Shown here: one piece after another, positions 1-5,265 of the stretch
How positions within the stretch are numbered: position 1 is the stretch's first letter
Layout of the letters: every line of letters begins with the position of its first letter
DNA from: Holtiella sp036655075
Lineage (GTDB): Bacteria; Bacillota; Clostridia; Lachnospirales; Cellulosilyticaceae
Reading direction: 5' to 3'
Assembly: GCF_036655075.1 (NCBI RefSeq)
Contig: NZ_JAVVQU010000081.1
Coordinates: 1-5,715, forward strand
Length of the DNA: 5,715 bases
Position numbers and translations under genes: made by a program
Notes under the pieces: generated by a model
Databases searched by the model: none
Told to the model about the DNA's origin: nothing
What the model saw: the letters and a program-made list of their open reading frames with translations, nothing else

Positions 1-960
1 TATTTTAGTGGAATCTTGACCATTGTGATGTACAATGCCGCAAGTGGTATATTCCAAGCAGTAGGGGATAGCAAACGCCCACTCTATTTCCTAATTGTTT
101 CTTCTATAACAAATGTGGTTTTAGACTTATTATTTGTTGTTGTTTTCAAAATGGGGATAGGTGGAGCAGCACTGGCTACTGTTATTGCACAGGCTGTAAG
201 TGCTATTTTGGCCTTTCGTCATCTGATGCGTACACAAGATGTATACAAAGTAAGCTTCAAAAAGCTTGCCGTACACTTTGATATGCTCAAACAGATTTTA
301 CAAATGGGAATACCTTCTGGCGTTCAAAACTCGGTTATTGCACTTGCCAATATTGTTGTACAATCCAACATCAACTCTTTTGATGCTGTGGCGGTAGCAG
401 GATGTGGTTCTTACTCTAAAATTGAAGGCTTTGTATTTATTCCAATTACGAGTTTTGCCATGTCTATGACAGTCTTTATTGGACAAAATCTTGGAGCAGG
501 AAAATTTGAACGTGCAAAAAAAGGGACTTATTTTGGAATAGGTGTATCCACCTTATTAGCAGAAACCATAGGTATACTTTTCTTCATTAATGCACCTCAT
601 TTAATAGCGCTATTTAATAGAGATCCAGAAGTTATTGCTTATGGTACACTTCAAGCACGTACCATTGCACTCTTCTTCTTCCTACTTGCCTTTTCACACT
701 GTGTGGCAGGGATCTTAAGAGGGGCAGGCAAGTCGATTGTACCGATGCTTGTCATGCTTGTATGTTGGTGCGTTATCAGAGTGCTCTATGTAACGATTGC
801 TACGTCTATTGTACATGATATACAAGTCATCTTTTGGGCGTATCCACTCACTTGGTCCCTTAGTTCTTGCTTCTTCTTGGTTTATTATCTGAAGGGGAAT
901 TGGATTCATACTTTCAAGAAGCATGAAAGTGAGAACGAAGAGGCACAAGTCCTTAACTAA
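1..960 (+). CDS. MATE family efflux transporter, 5'-truncated by the window edge
   Basis: This is the C-terminal part of a polytopic inner-membrane cation-coupled antiporter of the MATE family (drug or metabolite export driven by Na+ or H+). The frame is open from base 1, giving 319 visible residues, so the apparent TTG start at base 16 is not a real start. Visible residues include the family-typical loop AVGDSKRPLYF (about 20-30) and the helix 6 region, with NVVLD followed by GIGGAALAT (about 38-59). The second MatE repeat opens at MGIPSGVQNS and contains GQNLGAGKFERAKKG. Aligned by the N-x-x-LD motif to the complete MATE protein downstream, about 138 N-terminal residues are missing, which implies a normal total of about 455. 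Roughly eight hydrophobic segments remain, and the C-terminus is a charged cytoplasmic tail. Substrate is unknown. Its arginine codons are mostly CGN (5 of 8), unlike gshF, where AGA/AGG dominate; the sample is small. It is divergent from the second MATE, so not a recent tandem duplicate. Confidence 0.9.
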   Translation, partial: YFSGILTIVMYNAASGIFQAVGDSKRPLYFLIVSSITNVVLDLLFVVVFKMGIGGAALATVIAQAVSAILAFRHLMRTQDVYKVSFKKLAVHFDMLKQILQMGIPSGVQNSVIALANIVVQSNINSFDAVAVAGCGSYSKIEGFVFIPITSFAMSMTVFIGQNLGAGKFERAKKGTYFGIGVSTLLAETIGILFFINAPHLIALFNRDPEVIAYGTLQARTIALFFFLLAFSHCVAGILRGAGKSIVPMLVMLVCWCVIRVLYVTIATSIVHDIQVIFWAYPLTWSLSSCFFLVYYLKGNWIHTFKKHESENEEAQVLN

Positions 961-963
961 AGC

Positions 964-978
964 AGTCTATAATAGACT
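964..978. repeat. 7-bp perfect inverted repeat just after the first MATE gene
   Basis: AGTCTAT and ATAGACT flank a single A, starting four bases after the MATE stop codon. The one-base centre means an RNA hairpin would need to open the inner pairs. No T-run follows, so it is a poor intrinsic terminator. It could be a weak 3'-end structure or a protein-binding palindrome. Function is not determined. Confidence 0.4.
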
Positions 979-1013
979 AAGTTTAAACCACTAGCTATGC
1001 TGGGCGAATAGGA

Positions 1014-1061
1014 TGCCTTTATTAATCATAAAAATTCTGATAAAATAGTGATTATAAGGCA
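1014..1061. repeat. Imperfect inverted repeat spanning the putative arsR promoter
   Basis: The left arm (1014-1028, TGCCTTTATTAATCA) pairs with the right arm (1049-1061, TGATTATAAGGCA) over 13 base pairs if two T residues bulge on the left. The loop is 20 bases. It lies 30 to 77 bases upstream of the arsR start and encloses the best -10-like sequence. It may be an autoregulatory operator or a leader/3'-end structure. No T-run follows the right arm, so a standard terminator is unlikely. Confidence 0.4.
1018..1046 (+). promoter_or_regulatory. Possible weak promoter for arsR
   Basis: A -10-like TAAAAT (1041-1046, five of six consensus bases) sits 17 bases after a poor -35, TTTATT (1018-1023, three of six). 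The distance to the arsR ATG suits a short leader. The call rests on the -10 and the position alone. Read-through from the upstream MATE gene is the alternative, because no convincing terminator is seen between the two genes. Confidence 0.3.
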
Positions 1062-1090
1062 ATCTAGAAAATAGCAATAGAGGTGAAGAA

Positions 1091-1369
1091 ATGAAGTATC
1101 CTTATGGTGATTACGTGAGCCTGTTTAAAGCGTTAGCAGATGAGACAAGGCTTAAAATTATACAAATGCTTTTGGGTGGCGAACTTTGTGCATGTAATAT
1201 TTTGGAGGCCTTCCAGATTACTCAACCTACGTTGTCGTATCATATGAAAATTTTAACAGAGTGTGGGTTAGTAAAAGGTGTGAAAAATGGCTCTTGGATG
1301 ATCTATACGGTCAATAGTGAACGGCTAGCAATGGTCAAAGATATTTGTGAAGATGTAGGTGAAAAATAG
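1091..1369 (+). CDS. arsR: ArsR/SmtB family metalloid-responsive transcriptional repressor
   Basis: This is a 92-residue winged-helix DNA-binding protein, typical of the compact ArsR family, which binds operators as a dimer and releases DNA on binding a metal or metalloid. Visible parts are the N-terminal helix with FKALADETRLKIIQML (about 12-27), the metal box ELCACNIL with C33 and C35, the recognition helix-turn-helix QPTLSYHMKILTECGLV (about 45-61), and a beta-wing VKNGSWMIYTV (about 64-74). In the plasmid R773 ArsR, the first two cysteines of ELCVCDLC are the essential As(III)/Sb(III) ligands. They are kept here, while the third cysteine position is Leu38; C58 and C86 are additional. AGGTGA (1081-1086) supports the ATG at 1091. 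It precedes a MATE-gshF-arsC block, and its likely targets are its own promoter and the palindromes at 1420-1477. The As(III) ligand is inferred from the CxC box; another thiophilic metal is possible. Confidence 0.92.
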   Translation: MKYPYGDYVSLFKALADETRLKIIQMLLGGELCACNILEAFQITQPTLSYHMKILTECGLVKGVKNGSWMIYTVNSERLAMVKDICEDVGEK

Positions 1370-1391
1370 GCATAATTCTATGCCTATTTTT
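1362..1391 (+). terminator. Rho-independent terminator-like hairpin overlapping the arsR stop codon
   Basis: Perfect 13-bp arms AAAAATAGGCATA (1362-1374) and TATGCCTATTTTT (1379-1391) enclose the four-base loop ATTC. They are followed by ATTTTA, so the right arm supplies the U-tract. The A-tract on the left and T-tract on the right make it symmetrical, but in this all-plus-strand setting it most likely acts after arsR. The arsR UAG stop (1367-1369) lies inside the left arm. The stem has only a GGC/GCC core, so termination may be partial. Confidence 0.75.
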
Positions 1392-1419
1392 ATTTTATCT
1401 AGAATAAAGCTGTTCTATT

Positions 1420-1447
1420 ATTCATATTGACAGTTATCTATATGAAT
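1420..1447. promoter_or_regulatory. Operator-like inverted repeat around the -35 box
   Basis: Perfect 8-bp arms ATTCATAT (1420-1427) and ATATGAAT (1440-1447) are separated by 12 bases that hold most of the TTGACA -35 element. ArsR/SmtB operators are commonly AT-rich dyads overlapping the promoter, so repression by the adjacent ArsR is plausible. The pairing of this site with that protein is inference. Confidence 0.5.
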
Positions 1448-1453
1448 GATAAT
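1427..1453 (+). promoter_or_regulatory. Candidate sigma-A-type promoter for the MATE-gshF(-arsC) operon
   Basis: A perfect -35 TTGACA (1427-1432) is followed by a weaker -10. GATAAT (1448-1453) matches five of six but at a short 15-base spacing. Alternatively, TGA plus TAATCT (1450-1455) gives an extended -10 at 17 bases. Either would start transcription near 1460, leaving a leader of about 110 bases before the MATE start. Inverted repeats overlap both the -35 and the start region, as expected of a repressed promoter. Confidence 0.55.
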
Positions 1454-1478
1454 CTTGATATAGATAAATATCTATATG
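1435..1478 (+). repeat. 10-bp direct repeat TATCTATATG, two copies 34 bp apart
   Basis: Identical copies lie at 1435-1444 and 1469-1478. The first forms part of the right arm of the -35 inverted repeat and the second is the right arm of the 20-bp palindrome. Together with the inverted half-site at 1458-1466 this gives three related half-sites, consistent with more than one dimer of a single regulator binding across the promoter. Confidence 0.5.
1458..1477. promoter_or_regulatory. 20-bp palindromic operator candidate at the predicted transcription start
   Basis: ATATAGATA (1458-1466) and TATCTATAT (1469-1477) are perfect 9-bp arms around a two-base AA centre. The size and AT-rich 9-2-9 architecture resemble the dyads bound by dimeric winged-helix repressors such as ArsR/SmtB members. 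The site lies just downstream of the candidate -10, where binding would block RNA polymerase. Identity of the binding protein is inferred from the adjacent arsR. Confidence 0.55.
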
Positions 1479-1497
1479 CTTTAAAGGTATAGAAGAT

Positions 1498-1513
1498 AAG
1501 GAGGGGGGAGAGG
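1498..1513 (+). promoter_or_regulatory. Orphan Shine-Dalgarno-like purine block in the 5' leader
   Basis: AAGGAGGGGGGAGAGG is an unbroken 16-base purine run with a full AAGGAGG match to the anti-Shine-Dalgarno sequence. It stands 66 bases upstream of the MATE start. No ATG, GTG or TTG opens a reading frame at suitable spacing; an ATT at 1515 would give only ATT-TTC-TAA. It could be a ribosome standby site, part of a leader RNA structure, or a relic of a lost leader gene. Confidence 0.35.
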
Positions 1514-1518
1514 TATTT

Positions 1519-1530
1519 TCTAAGCTTAGA
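1519..1530. repeat. 12-bp perfect palindrome in the MATE leader
   Basis: TCTAAGCTTAGA reads the same on both strands. With no unpaired centre it would not form a good RNA hairpin, so if functional it is more likely a DNA site or chance. It lies between the orphan purine block and the true ribosome binding site. Confidence 0.3.
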
Positions 1531-1570
1531 TAGGCTAGCAATATAAAATATAAATCAATGTGGAGATAAA

Positions 1571-2911
1571 ATGAAAAAGATAGATTTAACAAAGGGAAAT
1601 GTATTCAGTGTACTTACGGCACTCGCACTACCTATTATGGGTGGGTCTTTGTTGCAGTTTGCCTATAACTTAGTGGATATGCTGTGGGTAGGAAGATTAG
1701 GGACAAATGCTGTTGCGAGTATTGGTTCTTCTAGCTTCTTTATAGGGCTAGGTTATTCTATTAATGCTATGGTCGTTATTGGTGGAGGAATAAAAGTAGC
1801 TCATGCCGTAGGTAAACAGAATGAACATGAAACAAAGGCATATATCAACGCAAGTCTAGTACTTAATTCTATACTAGGTTTACTGTATGCAATCCTACTT
1901 ATTTTTGCAGGAAAAAGCTTTATTAACTTTTTGCAACTGGGGAATCCAAATGTCGAACAGAATGCTTACCTTTATTTAGCCTATAGTGCGCCCATGTTGT
2001 TCTTTGCATTCTTTAATTTATTGTTTACGAGACTTTTGGGCAGCTTTGGCAATAACAAAGAAGCCTTTAAGATTAGTGCCATAGGTATTGTGATTAACAT
2101 TATTTTGGATCCGATCTTAATTTATGGACTCAAAATGGGTGTTTTAGGAGCAGCTGTTGCAACCCTTATTGCAAATATTGTTATGTTTTTGTTATTCCTA
2201 TATAAGGGTAAAAAAGTCTTATTTTTTGATAGAGCAGTAGGAATAGAGTATGAAAAAGTTCTTGAGGTCATGAGACTAGGATTCCCTATGTCATTCCAGA
2301 GAATACTTTTTACGTTAGTGAACATTATACTGGCTAGAATCATAGCAGTATTTGGGTCAGATGCCATAGCAGCTCAAAAGGTTGGTCTACAAATTGAATC
2401 TATAACCTATATGGTCATTGGAGGACTAAATGGAGCGGTATCAAGCTTTACAGGCCAAAATTTTGGAGCTAAGAAATATGAGCGGATCCATGGGGGATAT
2501 CGAACAGCAATTGGGATAGGTGGTACCTATGCTCTGATAACGACGGTCATCTTTTTACTTATTCCAATACCTATTGTTAAACTCTTTATTCATGAACCGA
2601 CAACTATAGAGATTGCGAGTAGTTATTTGCGTATTATCGCTTTTTCACAGGTATTTAGTGCCCTTGAGATGATTACGAATGGGTTGTTTACAGGGATAGG
2701 GATGCCTAAGGTATCAGCCAATATTAGTATTATATTTACTGTATTGCGTATTCCGATGGCACTTTTACTTATTCAAATGTTAGGGGTAAATGGTATATGG
2801 TGGAGTATTACACTATCTAGTTTATTAAAAGGCACAGTAGCTTACTTATACTACAAAATGAAAGTTCAGGAGAAATACAAACATGATCAAGCAAATCCAA
2901 CAAGTATTTAG
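1571..2911 (+). CDS. MATE family efflux transporter (ArsR/gshF/arsC-linked)
   Basis: This 446-residue, probably twelve-helix inner-membrane antiporter has the two MatE repeats of the family. Helix 1 (about 12-40) carries LVDMLWVG with Asp36, at the position of the conserved helix-1 acidic residue used for cation coupling in NorM/DinF-type proteins. Helices 5-6 carry the signature INIILDPILIYG then GVLGAAVAT (about 175-198). The second repeat starts near RLGFPMSFQR (about 235-244) and contains SSFTGQNFGAKKYERI (about 291-306). Length is normal. GGAG (1562-1565), five bases before the ATG, supports the start. The end overlaps gshF by 29 bases, so the two are almost certainly co-transcribed. The gene lies downstream of operator-like palindromes next to arsR. 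MATE proteins usually export cationic drugs or metabolites; export of arsenite, a glutathione-metalloid conjugate or glutathione itself is a context-based hypothesis only. Confidence 0.93.
   Translation: MKKIDLTKGNVFSVLTALALPIMGGSLLQFAYNLVDMLWVGRLGTNAVASIGSSSFFIGLGYSINAMVVIGGGIKVAHAVGKQNEHETKAYINASLVLNSILGLLYAILLIFAGKSFINFLQLGNPNVEQNAYLYLAYSAPMLFFAFFNLLFTRLLGSFGNNKEAFKISAIGIVINIILDPILIYGLKMGVLGAAVATLIANIVMFLLFLYKGKKVLFFDRAVGIEYEKVLEVMRLGFPMSFQRILFTLVNIILARIIAVFGSDAIAAQKVGLQIESITYMVIGGLNGAVSSFTGQNFGAKKYERIHGGYRTAIGIGGTYALITTVIFLLIPIPIVKLFIHEPTTIEIASSYLRIIAFSQVFSALEMITNGLFTGIGMPKVSANISIIFTVLRIPMALLLIQMLGVNGIWWSITLSSLLKGTVAYLYYKMKVQEKYKHDQANPTSI
2868..2873 (+). promoter_or_regulatory. gshF ribosome binding site inside the MATE gene
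   Basis: AGGAGA lies nine bases before the ATG at 2883, within the last codons of the upstream MATE gene. It decides the gshF start over the next in-frame ATG (2925, residue 15), which has a weaker upstream GCGGGAAAG context. It also allows coupled translation across the 29-base overlap. Confidence 0.75.
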
Positions 2912-5183
2912 CGGGAAAGAATTAATGAAAGGTAACTTTGGAATAGAAAGAGAAGGCCTTAGATGTGATCAAGAAGGGCAGTTAGCTAGGACACCTCATC
3001 CTAAAGTTTTTGGTGAAAAGTTATTTAATCCTTATATTACAACTGACTTTTCAGAAAGTCAGGTTGAACTTATTACACCAGTATTTCAATCCATAGAAGA
3101 AACGCATAAGTTTTTAGAAGGGCTTTATGATATTACCGCTATGGAAATTGAGCAAGAGTATATATGGCCACAATCTATGCCATGCATTATTCCAGAGGAC
3201 AAGGACATACCTATAGCAACTTTTTGTGGATGTGAACCAGGCAAAGAGGCACATAATTATCGTAAAAAATTATTAGCTAAATATGGAGGAAAAAAACAAC
3301 TTCTATCAGGAATTCATTACAACTTTTCCTTTGATGAAGATTTGATTAAAGCACTTTATGAAGGCAATGAACAAGAGCAGGATTATATAACTTTCAGAAA
3401 TGGCATCTATCTCAAGGTTGCTAGAAACTACTTAAGATATAGATGGCTACTTATCTATTTATTAGGTAGTACAAGTATTATGCATGAAAGTTATGTAGAA
3501 GAATGTGTCAAACAGTTAGATGAAGTTCGTGATGAAGCTTATTCAAATAAGGGCGCATTATCCTACCGCAATAGTGAATGTGGCTATGCCAATCAAGTGG
3601 AGCTGTTTCCAAGTTATGATAGCGTAGATAAGTATGTTGAGAGTATAGAGCAATTTATAAAGCAAGGGTTCATAGAAAGTCCAAAGGAACTTTATAGTCA
3701 AATTAGGCTTAAGGCTTATGATAACAGTCAGTTCTTTTCATCATTACAAGACAAAGGGGTTTTCTATCTGGAATATAGGAGCATAGATATTAATCCATTT
3801 GATAAGGCTGGAATCAAGTTGGAAGACCTCTACTTTATGCATTTATTTAATTTGTTCCTTCTCTTAAAGGAGGAAAATGATTATACAGATTGGCAAGAAG
3901 AAGCCCTTCAAAATCAAAGGCGTATAGCTAGATTTGGACAAAGAAATATCACACTTCTAAAAGACGGAGAAGAAATAAGTAAGGAAATCTGGGGACTTGA
4001 AATACTTGAAGAAATGAAAACAATGAATGCTAGGTTTGGTCTTGAAAAAGAAGGTGTACTAGAACATATGACAGAAAAGATTAGAAGTTATAAGCTTACC
4101 TATGCTTATAAGATTATGAAAGAAGTAAAGAAACAAGGCTATATAGAGGCGCACTTAAACTTAGCTAAGCAGTATAAGCAAGAAGCTTATCATAAGAGAT
4201 ATAGGTTAAATGGATATGAGGATATGGAACTTTCCACGCAGATTCTAATGAAAGAAGCCATCAAAAGAGGTATTAAAGTAGAAATCCTAGATAGAAGTGA
4301 AAACTTCATTTGTCTTGAAAAGGGTGAAAACATTCAATATGTTAGACAAGCAACCAAAACATCTAAAGATGATTACATAACAGTACTAATCATGGAGAAT
4401 AAGGCAGTCACTAAAAAAGTACTTGATAAACAGGGGATTACAGTGCCTCAAGGAAAAAGCTTCAATAAGAAAGAAGAAGCGATACAAGCAATGCAGTATT
4501 TTGTGGGGCAGCCTATTGTAGTGAAACCTAAGTCAACAAATTTTGGCGTAGGAATTAGCATTTTTCCAGAAGGTGCTAATAAAGCAGATTTAACAAAGGC
4601 TATAGAGATAGCTTTTGAACATGACCAGACAATAATGATTGAAGAGTTTATAAATGGAAAAGAATATCGATTTTTAGTAGTAGATGACCAAGTTTTAGGA
4701 ATCTTACATCGTGTACCAGCTAATGTGATTGGAGATGGGGAACATTCTATCAAAGAACTTGTTGAAGTAAAAAATGAGGATTCACTTAGAGGAAAAGGAT
4801 ATAGAACACCACTAGAAAAAATCAATCTAGATGAAAGTGCTAAGTTGTTTTTAAAACACAAGAACATGAGTATAGATACAATTCCTAGCAAGAATGAGAT
4901 CGTATACCTAAGAGAAAACTCTAACATTAGTACAGGTGGAGATAGCATTGACTATACAGATCGTATACCAAGCATCTTTAAGGAAACAGCTATACAAGCA
5001 GCGCAGGCTGTAGGGGCTAAAATATGTGGTGTAGATATGATGATAGAAGATTACACAGACCAAGAGTCTAGATATGCTGTTATAGAGCTGAACTTTAATC
5101 CGGCGATTCATATTCATTGTTATCCGTATAAGGGAAAAGAACGAAAAATAGCAGATAGTCTATTAGCTTTATTAGGGTATTAA
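2883..5183 (+). CDS. gshF: Bifunctional glutamate-cysteine ligase/glutathione synthetase GshF (GshAB)
   Basis: This cytoplasmic 766-residue fusion enzyme makes glutathione by two ATP-dependent steps: L-Glu + L-Cys to gamma-glutamylcysteine, then addition of glycine. Residues 1 to about 450 are the ligase, with GIEREGL (20-26), TDFSESQVELITP (54-66), SGIHYNFSF (142-150) and LEYRSIDINPF (296-306), all family landmarks. From about 490 an ATP-grasp synthetase follows: KKVLDKQGITVPQG (511-524), PIVVKPKSTNFGVGI (544-558, nucleotide-binding lysines and glycine-rich loop), EEFINGKEYRFLVV (587-600), and the metal-binding ELNFNP (735-740, Glu735/Asn737/Asn739). Length and order match the Listeria/Streptococcus GshF type (about 750-780 residues), and neither half looks broken. 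Most arginines use AGA/AGG. The gene overlaps the MATE gene by 29 bases and is followed by arsC. Glutathione synthesis is patchy in Clostridia, and its position here suggests it supplies thiol for metalloid detoxification. Confidence 0.95.
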   Translation: MIKQIQQVFSGKELMKGNFGIEREGLRCDQEGQLARTPHPKVFGEKLFNPYITTDFSESQVELITPVFQSIEETHKFLEGLYDITAMEIEQEYIWPQSMPCIIPEDKDIPIATFCGCEPGKEAHNYRKKLLAKYGGKKQLLSGIHYNFSFDEDLIKALYEGNEQEQDYITFRNGIYLKVARNYLRYRWLLIYLLGSTSIMHESYVEECVKQLDEVRDEAYSNKGALSYRNSECGYANQVELFPSYDSVDKYVESIEQFIKQGFIESPKELYSQIRLKAYDNSQFFSSLQDKGVFYLEYRSIDINPFDKAGIKLEDLYFMHLFNLFLLLKEENDYTDWQEEALQNQRRIARFGQRNITLLKDGEEISKEIWGLEILEEMKTMNARFGLEKEGVLEHMTEKIRSYKLTYAYKIMKEVKKQGYIEAHLNLAKQYKQEAYHKRYRLNGYEDMELSTQILMKEAIKRGIKVEILDRSENFICLEKGENIQYVRQATKTSKDDYITVLIMENKAVTKKVLDKQGITVPQGKSFNKKEEAIQAMQYFVGQPIVVKPKSTNFGVGISIFPEGANKADLTKAIEIAFEHDQTIMIEEFINGKEYRFLVVDDQVLGILHRVPANVIGDGEHSIKELVEVKNEDSLRGKGYRTPLEKINLDESAKLFLKHKNMSIDTIPSKNEIVYLRENSNISTGGDSIDYTDRIPSIFKETAIQAAQAVGAKICGVDMMIEDYTDQESRYAVIELNFNPAIHIHCYPYKGKERKIADSLLALLGY

Positions 5184-5187
5184 CTTA

Positions 5188-5214
5188 TAATGATGTTAGT
5201 TTAGAACGTTATTA
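5188..5214 (+). repeat. Weak hairpin between gshF and arsC
   Basis: Bases 5188-5197 (TAATGATGTT) pair with 5205-5214 (AACGTTATTA) over 10 pairs, two of them G-U, around a seven-base loop. It is AT-rich and lacks a U-tract, so it is unlikely to terminate well. It could be a processing or partial-attenuation site lowering or separating arsC expression. Chance is a real alternative in such AT-rich sequence. Confidence 0.3.
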
Positions 5215-5248
5215 AAATAGAAAAGAATACAAAGAATGGTTTGATAAA

Positions 5249-5254
5249 AAGGAG
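5249..5254 (+). promoter_or_regulatory. arsC ribosome binding site
   Basis: AAGGAG within the purine run AAAAAGGAGAG lies 11 bases before the ATG at 5266, slightly longer than usual spacing. It supports this start. No convincing separate promoter is seen in the 82-base gap, so read-through from gshF is the default view. Confidence 0.7.
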
Positions 5255-5265
5255 AGTATAAACAG

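Noticed and set aside
16..18. TTG at base 16 as the start of the first MATE gene
   Set aside because: The frame is open to base 1 with MATE-like residues upstream of it, no ribosome binding site is visible, and the protein would lack its first four helices. It is a window-edge truncation.
298..948. Minus-strand reading frames of 62 and 77 residues inside the first MATE gene
   Set aside because: Antisense shadows of a clearly coding + strand gene, with low-complexity, non-family-like translations.
1400..1417. TAGAA...TTCTA 5-bp inverted repeat upstream of the promoter
   Set aside because: Five-base arms with an eight-base gap are expected by chance in AT-rich DNA.
1558..1569. Four-codon frame ATG-TGG-AGA-TAA as a leader peptide
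   Set aside because: Too short to support, has no ribosome binding site at suitable distance, and its codons double as the MATE ribosome binding site. It is mentioned only as context for the orphan purine block.
1392..1570. Riboswitch or T-box in the MATE leader
   Set aside because: I found no recognisable conserved core such as a guanidine, S-adenosylmethionine or T-box motif. The repeats here are DNA palindromes typical of operators, and no terminator precedes the MATE start.
2122..2367. Minus-strand 81-residue reading frame inside the second MATE gene
   Set aside because: Antisense to conserved MATE sequence, with no independent evidence of coding.
4448..4948. Minus-strand 166-residue reading frame
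   Set aside because: It lies wholly antisense to the conserved ATP-grasp half of gshF, resembles no known family, is serine/isoleucine-rich as expected of an antisense shadow, and has no supporting ribosome binding site that I could see.
4908..5117. Minus-strand 69-residue reading frame at the 3' end of gshF
   Set aside because: Antisense to the metal-binding region of the glutathione synthetase domain. Its cysteine/tyrosine-rich translation matches nothing recognisable.
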